From Bacteroidia bacterium (GTDB lineage Bacteria > Bacteroidota > Bacteroidia > JABDFU01): 10,601 bases of DNA. Position numbers and translations under genes: made by a program. Shown piece by piece: positions 7,201 to 10,601 of the stretch (position 1 is its first letter; every line of letters starts with the position of its first letter). The stretch is taken from the NCBI GenBank assembly GCA_020849195.1, contig JADLGT010000208.1, positions 1 to 10,601 on the forward strand. Direction: 5' to 3'. Below the pieces are notes generated by a model, which was not told where the DNA came from, ran no database searches, and was given only the letters and a program-made list of their open reading frames with translations.

Positions 7201-7689
7201 AGTGTTCAATTATTAAATAACATAGCAATATTTACTTTTTATGCTATTAATCTTCCGGATAGCAGTAGCGATAAACAGGGGAGTATGGGATGGGTAAGTT
7301 TTACTATTGATCAGAAACAGGGAAATAGTATAGGAAACATAATTGAAAACCAAGCCGACATTTGGTTTGACAAAACTCCTCTAACAACAAATAAAACAAT
7401 CAATACCATTGTAAATGTTGTAAGCGTTCCTAATCTTGCTGCAAATGTAAATGTTTCATTTTCTGTTTTTCCCAACCCATCATCCGGCAGCTTCACCATT
7501 AAAAGTGAATCAGCAATAAAAAAATGTGCGGTGGTAGATGTGCTGGGGAACATAGTTTTTAAAGGAGAAAATATGCAGGCCGGCACAACAACCATTTCAC
7601 TATCGCATTTAAGCAATGGAATTTACTTTCTGAAAATTACAGATATTCATGATAAAGAAATGGTAAGCAAAATTGTAATTGAGCATTAA
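4234..7689 (+). CDS. Large SprB-repeat adhesin-like protein secreted by T9SS
   Basis: This 1151-residue protein is intact. Residues 1-21 are a signal peptide (MKSLLTSFLFCFVSALGLSNG). Residues about 23-704 hold nine SprB-like repeats of roughly 75 residues. Each has an early Cys, a GG-x-x-PYxYxWSNG core, an L-x-x-G-x-YTVTVTD strand and usually a second Cys (DANGC). At 705-795 lies an SdrD B/Cna B-like module whose loop D715-S-N-K-N-C-K-Y-D-I-G-E726 fits an EF-hand calcium site. About 800-925 is a DUF11-like beta domain, and 930-1059 matches DUF7619 (YTIYFNNNGTDTA, INLPDSSSD, ADIWFDKTPLTTNKTINT). About 1077-1151 is the type A sorting domain (FPNPSSGSF to VSKIVIEH). SprB itself is a gliding adhesin of Flavobacterium, so attachment or surface motility is the likely role; no ligand can be inferred. 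A run of nine G at 5498-5506 in repeat six could make expression phase-variable. The start lies 11 bases after the preceding gene. Confidence 0.92.
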   Translation: MKSLLTSFLFCFVSALGLSNGHTVKITSSKPLCTGGCNGWAMAEAIGGTGPFGYSWSNGLKNPYISNLCSGSYTCVVTDSSDMSTASATVLLTNPLPFTVVLTTVNATCRNRSDASINASINGGDTGTYNFYWSNYVSEKLNDSLFPGTYTVTVSSPTGCYATSTATVTATSISNNFTSTSSTCSGSTGSITAIATGGIEPYTYSWSNGIASQTNTNLIAGFYTVTITDANACTAIFQTSLGDSSAILVTAGAVQNIYCIGGSVGSATFTASGGTAPYSFLWNTGVVGQTANNLSTGTYSVIVTDSSGCKGTGNISIAEFDSLKIKVNTTMAFCGPCNGTASIIATGGLGLYTYSWSNGWKESSDTLLAPGSYTVTITDANGCSKTTAFLIQSMLSAHISISVYNNDCGDHSGKAVVELSAWGGASKNIVYIWSTGVAGRTADNLKAGSYTVSVMDDDNGCIAVTSVIITSPFPTISNVMVTNAICGGNDGTASVTASGSPYPYKYSWSNGSTSQQITGLKAGTYTVSIVDSDFWGNDLCQKTEVALISNMGGPNVIIKSDNGICPGNTQGWAKATVNGAFGPYSFLWSNGSTSDSIYNLTKGLYIVTVTDNNNCKTIKSVQINIPDFDIDMSSAESAWSACNGKIKLGGVTGGTPPYSYLWTPSNITGDSAYNLCPGQNNYTVTVTDKNGCTSTKSTSVMWMKGRTLSGRVYVDSNKNCKYDIGEILIKGGYLSTSKGGNALTDSNGVYRIYNLPYDTFELSLNTNAGSINKWLSYACPISGKQTITPYCRLRNRDFALSLPPKISDIGCTLYSGPAKPGSTQEYTVCYFNNGTDTVSGTLRITYDSSLVFNSASIIPDRKGTPFIEWTFENNFPRGYKCITFKLDVPAGTPIGKKLVSTAEVLPLAGDTLPSNNISVDIRFVQGAILSNHKEVQPTGDILATDKNLKYTIYFNNNGTDTAQTIIIKDLLSNYLDVATFKPGASSHPYSVQLLNNIAIFTFYAINLPDSSSDKQGSMGWVSFTIDQKQGNSIGNIIENQADIWFDKTPLTTNKTINTIVNVVSVPNLAANVNVSFSVFPNPSSGSFTIKSESAIKKCAVVDVLGNIVFKGENMQAGTTTISLSHLSNGIYFLKITDIHDKEMVSKIVIEH
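4300..6345 (+). repeat. Nine tandem SprB-like repeats within the adhesin gene
   Basis: The repeats are about 75 codons each and are visible at protein level from the recurring YSWSNG (or FLWSNG, FLWNTG) core and the GTYTVTVTDxxGC strand. Copies start near residues 23, 98, 172, 244, 322, 396, 474, 552 and 629. They are diverged in DNA, so the array is old rather than freshly amplified; copies two, six and nine deviate most (SNYVSE, WSTGVAGR and TPSNITGD at the core). Boundaries are approximate. Confidence 0.85.
5498..5506 (+). repeat. Nine-G homopolymer, candidate slippage site
   Basis: Nine consecutive G lie in codons 422-425 (Trp-Gly-Gly-Ala) of the adhesin. In the present length the frame is open. 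With eight G the frame runs Gly-Gly-Arg-Val-Lys-Thr then TAG; with ten it runs Gly-Gly-Gly-Glu then TAA. Either state would end the protein near residue 427 and remove the sorting domain. Confidence 0.75.
7593..7689 (+). repeat. 97-bp direct repeat, copy 2 (sorting-domain 3' end)
   Basis: This is the partner of 4126-4222, ending at the adhesin stop codon. The two differences lie in the last 15 bases: one changes Leu to Val (ILIEH to IVIEH) and the other is silent. Similarity stops right after the TAA. Confidence 0.93.
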
Positions 7690-7724
7690 AACTACAGCTA
7701 TGCCAAAGCGGCATTGATGTGCGC

Positions 7725-7774
7725 AAAAAATAAAAGCTACAATTTATTATTGAACGCTTTATTGGTCTTGTAGC
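7725..7774 (-). terminator. Terminator of the M23-dxr-transglutaminase operon
   Basis: Read on the minus strand, TTGTAGC and GCTACAA arms (plus-strand positions 7768-7774 and 7736-7742) form a seven-pair stem with a 25-base AT-rich loop. It is followed directly by TTTTATTTTTT (7735 down to 7725). It begins 18 bases after the stop codon of the transglutaminase-like gene. The long loop makes it weaker than a textbook case. A further GATGTGC arm at 7716-7722 can extend the stem across a 13-base bulge. Confidence 0.6.
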
Positions 7775-7792
7775 GCACATCCAATACAAACA

Positions 7793-8620
7793 TCATGGTT
7801 TAATATAATAGCTTAGCCATAAAAATTTATGTTTACGTATTCGCTCTATGTGAGTTGGGAGGCCATGTTCGTAGGGTATCAAGTAATAATCGGGGTTATA
7901 TTTACGACTGAATTTTATTTTTGAAAGTGCTTTCTTTTTGCCCACTATGCCACTGGCCCATGTGGGGTCGCAGATATACCATTGTCCGTCTAAACTTACT
8001 ACATTCCACGCATGTCCTTTTTTAAAAGTAAAGAAGCATTCTCTTTTTGCTTTTCGTTGAACCTTAGCAATATTTTCATCAGCAAATCCGTGGGCTGTGC
8101 GACATTGAATTCCATTTATAACGCACAATATTTCGAACAACCGGGCATAATGCCGGCAAACACCTGAATTTATTTTTAATGTTTTCATTACGTTTTCTCC
8201 ATATTTGTTGCACTCCTCAAGTATTGCTTGTGCTTGTGGCGATAGCTCGCGATCGATTTGATTTTCCGATCGTTTTTTCCGTTTTGTTTTTTTATTTGTA
8301 TCGGGAACCACTTCGGCTTCATCGTGATCTCCGCTTAAATCAAATCGGATATGACTTGTTATCCAACGAAAAATAACCCATACACGTGGTTGGTCGGTAC
8401 GGCAATACAACATTAAATTTTTCGACAGATTACTTACCGATTTATGCTCAATTAATTTTTCGGCATAATCTTCGAGCCAAAGCAAAGTGTCGCCCTGTAT
8501 TTTGACTATCGGTGTAAGCGAATCTCTGTTTACGTAATTAGCTGTACTTGCAATTTGCGACTGCATGCAGGAGCATCTTACAAGCATTACAAAACAAATC
8601 ATGTAAGCTACTCTTTGCAT
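7793..8620 (-). CDS. Secreted transglutaminase-like cysteine protein
   Basis: From the ATG at 8620 this has 275 residues. It belongs to the transglutaminase-core/papain-like fold, whose bacterial members may be proteases, amidases or crosslinkers. The triad is visible: Cys155 in SGVCRHYARLFEIL, His203 in KGHAWNVVSLDG and Asp218 in WYICDPTWASG. The preceding helix FRWITSHIRFDL also fits the family. The N-terminus (MQRVAYMICFVMLVRCSC) looks like a signal peptide or membrane anchor; Arg before the first Cys argues against a normal lipobox. A basic, polar stretch around residues 108-120 (NKKTKRKKRSENQ) interrupts the domain between the FRWI helix and the Cys motif. The frame is open to 8710, but that start would overlap dxr by 77 bases and displace the signal peptide, so 8620, 13 bases after the dxr stop, is preferred. 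Position after an M23 peptidase and dxr fits an envelope role; the substrate is unknown. Confidence 0.85.
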   Translation of the reverse strand: MQRVAYMICFVMLVRCSCMQSQIASTANYVNRDSLTPIVKIQGDTLLWLEDYAEKLIEHKSVSNLSKNLMLYCRTDQPRVWVIFRWITSHIRFDLSGDHDEAEVVPDTNKKTKRKKRSENQIDRELSPQAQAILEECNKYGENVMKTLKINSGVCRHYARLFEILCVINGIQCRTAHGFADENIAKVQRKAKRECFFTFKKGHAWNVVSLDGQWYICDPTWASGIVGKKKALSKIKFSRKYNPDYYLIPYEHGLPTHIERIRKHKFLWLSYYIKP

Positions 8621-8633
8621 TGTATTGTGGTTT

Positions 8634-9794
8634 TTAGCGTAACAAACTTGCAGCATAGCTTCGTGTTTCTCGGTCGGTTTCAATGTAATCTGTATGCGAA
8701 GGCAATGCAATAAAATTTAATTTATCCATACACTGTTCAATAATCGAGGCTATTTTCAAAAAACTAATTTTATCATTTAAAAATGCCTCAACAGCAACTT
8801 CGTTTGCAGCGTTAAGAACACAAGCCGTGTTACCACCTTTATTTAAAGCGTGATATGCCAAATCAAGGCATCGAAATGTTTTACGGGCGGGTTGCTCGAA
8901 TGTTAATTCGGAGTAGTCTAAAAAATTAAATCGCTTAAACGCTGAAGACAAACGGTTGGGATAAGAAAGCGCATATTGTATAGGTAGTTTCATATCGGGC
9001 AGTCCCATCTGTGCTTTCATCGACCCGTCGCCAAACTGAACAATGGAATGAATAATGGACTGCGGGTGTATAACTACATCTATTTGTTCGGGTTTCAGAT
9101 GAAAAAGCCATTTGGCCTCAATCACTTCAAGCCCTTTGTTCATCAATGTTGCCGAGTCTATTGTTATTTTGGCTCCCATGTTCCAGTTCGGATGTTTAAG
9201 CGCTTGTGCTTTGGTAACGGTTTCCAAAAATTTAATGTCTTTTCCTCTGAAGGGGCCACCTGAAGCCGTCAGGTAAATTTTTTCAATGGGATTGTGGAAC
9301 TCTCCGGCCATACACTGAAAAATTGCCGAGTGCTCCGAATCCACCGGATAAATATTTACTCCGTATTCTTTTGCAAGAGTTGTAACTAGTTCGCCAGCAA
9401 CAACAAGTGTTTCTTTATTTGCAAGTGCAACCGGTTTATTTGCTTTTATTGCGCTAAGCACTGATGCCAAACCTGCGTAACCTACAATTGCCGCTAAAAC
9501 CATATCTACGCTATCCATTTGCACTAGTTGTTCAATAGCTTCGTTCCCTGCAAATACTTTTATGCCTTTATCGAATAGTGCATCTTTAACAAAATTGTAT
9601 TTGCTTTTGTCGGCAATCACAACAGTGTTTGGGTTAAATTCCAATGCCTGTTTAATAAGTAAATCGGCATTGCTGTTGGCAGCAAGCACCTCTACACAAA
9701 ATGCTTCGGGGTTGGCTCGTATTACATCAAGGGCTTGTGTGCCAATAGATCCGGTAGATCCGAGTATAGCAAGTTTTTTAGTTTGTGGTTTCAC
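8634..9794 (-). CDS. dxr: 1-deoxy-D-xylulose 5-phosphate reductoisomerase
   Basis: This enzyme makes 2-C-methyl-D-erythritol 4-phosphate from DXP with NADPH, the first committed step of the MEP pathway to isoprenoids; it is the target of fosmidomycin and acts in the cytoplasm. At 386 residues it has the usual length and is complete. The NADPH-binding loop GSTGSIG is at residues 12-18. Metal ligands are Asp152 and Glu154 (VDSEHSA) and Glu223 (NKGLEVIEA), with substrate-binding Asn219 and Lys220 next to the last. Other family blocks are NKETLV (126-131), ASGGPF (177-182), HPNWNMG (201-207), MGLPDMKLPIQYAL (263-276) and NAANEVAVEAF near the C-terminus. The start is a GTG at 9794; no in-frame ATG lies closer to the Rossmann motif, and homologues begin at a similar distance from it. 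It sits 29 bases after the M23 gene and 13 bases before the transglutaminase-like gene, in one apparent operon. Confidence 0.97.
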   Translation of the reverse strand: MKPQTKKLAILGSTGSIGTQALDVIRANPEAFCVEVLAANSNADLLIKQALEFNPNTVVIADKSKYNFVKDALFDKGIKVFAGNEAIEQLVQMDSVDMVLAAIVGYAGLASVLSAIKANKPVALANKETLVVAGELVTTLAKEYGVNIYPVDSEHSAIFQCMAGEFHNPIEKIYLTASGGPFRGKDIKFLETVTKAQALKHPNWNMGAKITIDSATLMNKGLEVIEAKWLFHLKPEQIDVVIHPQSIIHSIVQFGDGSMKAQMGLPDMKLPIQYALSYPNRLSSAFKRFNFLDYSELTFEQPARKTFRCLDLAYHALNKGGNTACVLNAANEVAVEAFLNDKISFLKIASIIEQCMDKLNFIALPSHTDYIETDRETRSYAASLLR

Positions 9795-9823
9795 CGTTTG
9801 GTTTAAAATAACGCTAACAAAAA

Positions 9824-10601
9824 TTAAAACACCATGTAATCTTGTGGATCAATTGGGTTTCCATTATACCATAATTCGAAATGCAAGTGCGGTCCTGTGG
9901 TTTGTTCGCCACTGTTACCAACAATTGCAATTACTTCTCCGGCCTTAACAAAATCACCGGTTTTTTTCATTAGTGCCGAGCAATGTTTATAAATTGAAAT
10001 AAGATTGTTGCTGTGCTGTATCTGCATGGTATAGCCGGTTTCGCTTGTCCATGCGGCAAAAACTACTGCGCCGTCTAATGTGGCTTTAATGGCTTCGTTA
10101 TCTTTAGCAACCACATCCACTCCAAAGTGGCTTTCAGCTATTTTAAAAGAGCTTGTAACGGTTCCCTTTAAAGGAGTAAAAAAGAAAAAACTTGCCACAC
10201 CGCTATTGTCCGGTTTGCCATCGCTAAGTGCAAGGCTGTAGCGTTCTTTTTGTTCAACCTCTGTCCGTAGTTCAACCTCTTCTTTAGATGGCTTATTGGA
10301 TGTAATAAGCGATTGATATTTTTTTGTAGTATCGGATTTATGGTAAATGCTGTCGGCCGAAATGTTTCCGCTTATTACATTGTTTATGTTTTGTATGTAT
10401 TGCGTTTTCAGTACCAATTCCTGTTCCAGCGAATCGGCTCGCACAGCTAAGTTGATGATAGAGCGACGTATGGTAATATCGGCGTAGCCGGGAATATATT
10501 CGCGCAAGGGGGTAAACGCAATAACACAAGCAACAAAAACAATTAGAAAAATAAGAGTAGCTCCAACACCTATAAACAACGAAAGCGGTTTCAGGCGTAA
10601 A
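9824..10601 (-). CDS. M23 family (LytM-like) cell-wall metallopeptidase, 5' end outside window
   Basis: The frame is open to the right edge, so the N-terminus is missing. The visible part begins LRLKPLSL, then a membrane helix (IGVGATLIFLIVFVACVIAF) and FTPLREYIPGY, a block I associate with Bacteroidota M23 proteins. A helical linker likely to be coiled coil follows (IRRSIINLAVRADSLEQELV), then the catalytic LytM domain. Counting from the TTG at 10579 as residue 1, the zinc ligands are His151 and Asp155 (HFGVD) and His233 (second His of GPHLHFELW), with His199 (YKHCSAL) and His231 in catalytic positions. The active site is complete, so peptidoglycan endopeptidase activity is likely, though some relatives act mainly in division or envelope assembly. 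The protein is probably anchored in the inner membrane facing the periplasm. The TTG is not the true start, because the sequence before it continues the conserved pattern. Confidence 0.93.
   Translation of the reverse strand, partial: LRLKPLSLFIGVGATLIFLIVFVACVIAFTPLREYIPGYADITIRRSIINLAVRADSLEQELVLKTQYIQNINNVISGNISADSIYHKSDTTKKYQSLITSNKPSKEEVELRTEVEQKERYSLALSDGKPDNSGVASFFFFTPLKGTVTSSFKIAESHFGVDVVAKDNEAIKATLDGAVVFAAWTSETGYTMQIQHSNNLISIYKHCSALMKKTGDFVKAGEVIAIVGNSGEQTTGPHLHFELWYNGNPIDPQDYMVF

Noticed and set aside
2423..7689. Mobile element carrying the plus-strand locus.
   Set aside because: No transposase, integrase, terminal inverted repeats or target-site duplication could be seen at either end; the 97-bp direct repeats are coding sorting-domain ends, not element termini.
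7700..7714. Small hairpin ATGCC/GGCAT as a terminator of the adhesin gene.
   Set aside because: Only five base pairs and no following T run; too weak to call.
8621..8710. Upstream extension of the transglutaminase-like gene to an ATG at 8710.
   Set aside because: It would overlap the dxr 3' end by 77 bases and place 30 polar residues before the export signal; the ATG at 8620 fits both the signal peptide and the spacing.

Overview
The window reads as chromosomal DNA of a member of the Bacteroidota. It is AT-rich and carries proteins with the C-terminal sorting domain of the type IX secretion system (T9SS), SprB-type repeats, a DUF7619-like module and an M23 peptidase of a type I associate with this phylum. 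Nothing allows a confident call below phylum. TGA ends the transglutaminase-like gene and TAA or TAG end the others, so the standard bacterial code applies.

Two blocks of minus-strand genes flank a plus-strand locus. Right block, in transcription order: a cell-wall M23 peptidase (9824 to the right edge, 5' end outside the window), dxr of the MEP isoprenoid pathway (8634-9794) and a secreted transglutaminase-like protein (7793-8620). These are closely spaced (29 and 13 bases) and look like one operon, ending at a hairpin terminator at 7725-7774. Left block: rseP, the site-2 intramembrane protease (1032-2342), followed 52 bases later by an unrecognised secreted protein (125-979). From general knowledge, M23 peptidase, dxr and rseP often lie together in this phylum; here about 6.3 kb separates dxr from rseP.

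The plus-strand locus (about 2420-7690) encodes T9SS surface or secreted proteins. It starts with a remnant sorting domain of one subclass (2423-2662) and its own terminator. Next comes a repeat protein with a propeller-like pattern, split by one in-frame TGA (2720-3523 and 3530-4222). Last is an intact 1151-residue adhesin-like protein with nine SprB-like repeats, an EF-hand-like module, stalk domains and a sorting domain (4234-7689). The sorting domains of the last two share a 97-bp block that is 98% identical, while the 125 bp upstream of it are only about 77% identical.

The best candidate for something undescribed is a run of nine G at 5498-5506 inside the large adhesin gene. Loss or gain of one G leads to a stop within eight codons in either direction, the expected design of a phase-variable on/off switch. 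Together with the nonsense codon, the remnant and the mosaic 3' ends, it suggests a cell-surface locus under diversifying or inactivating pressure. There are no RNA genes, CRISPR arrays, insertion sequences or transposases that I can support.
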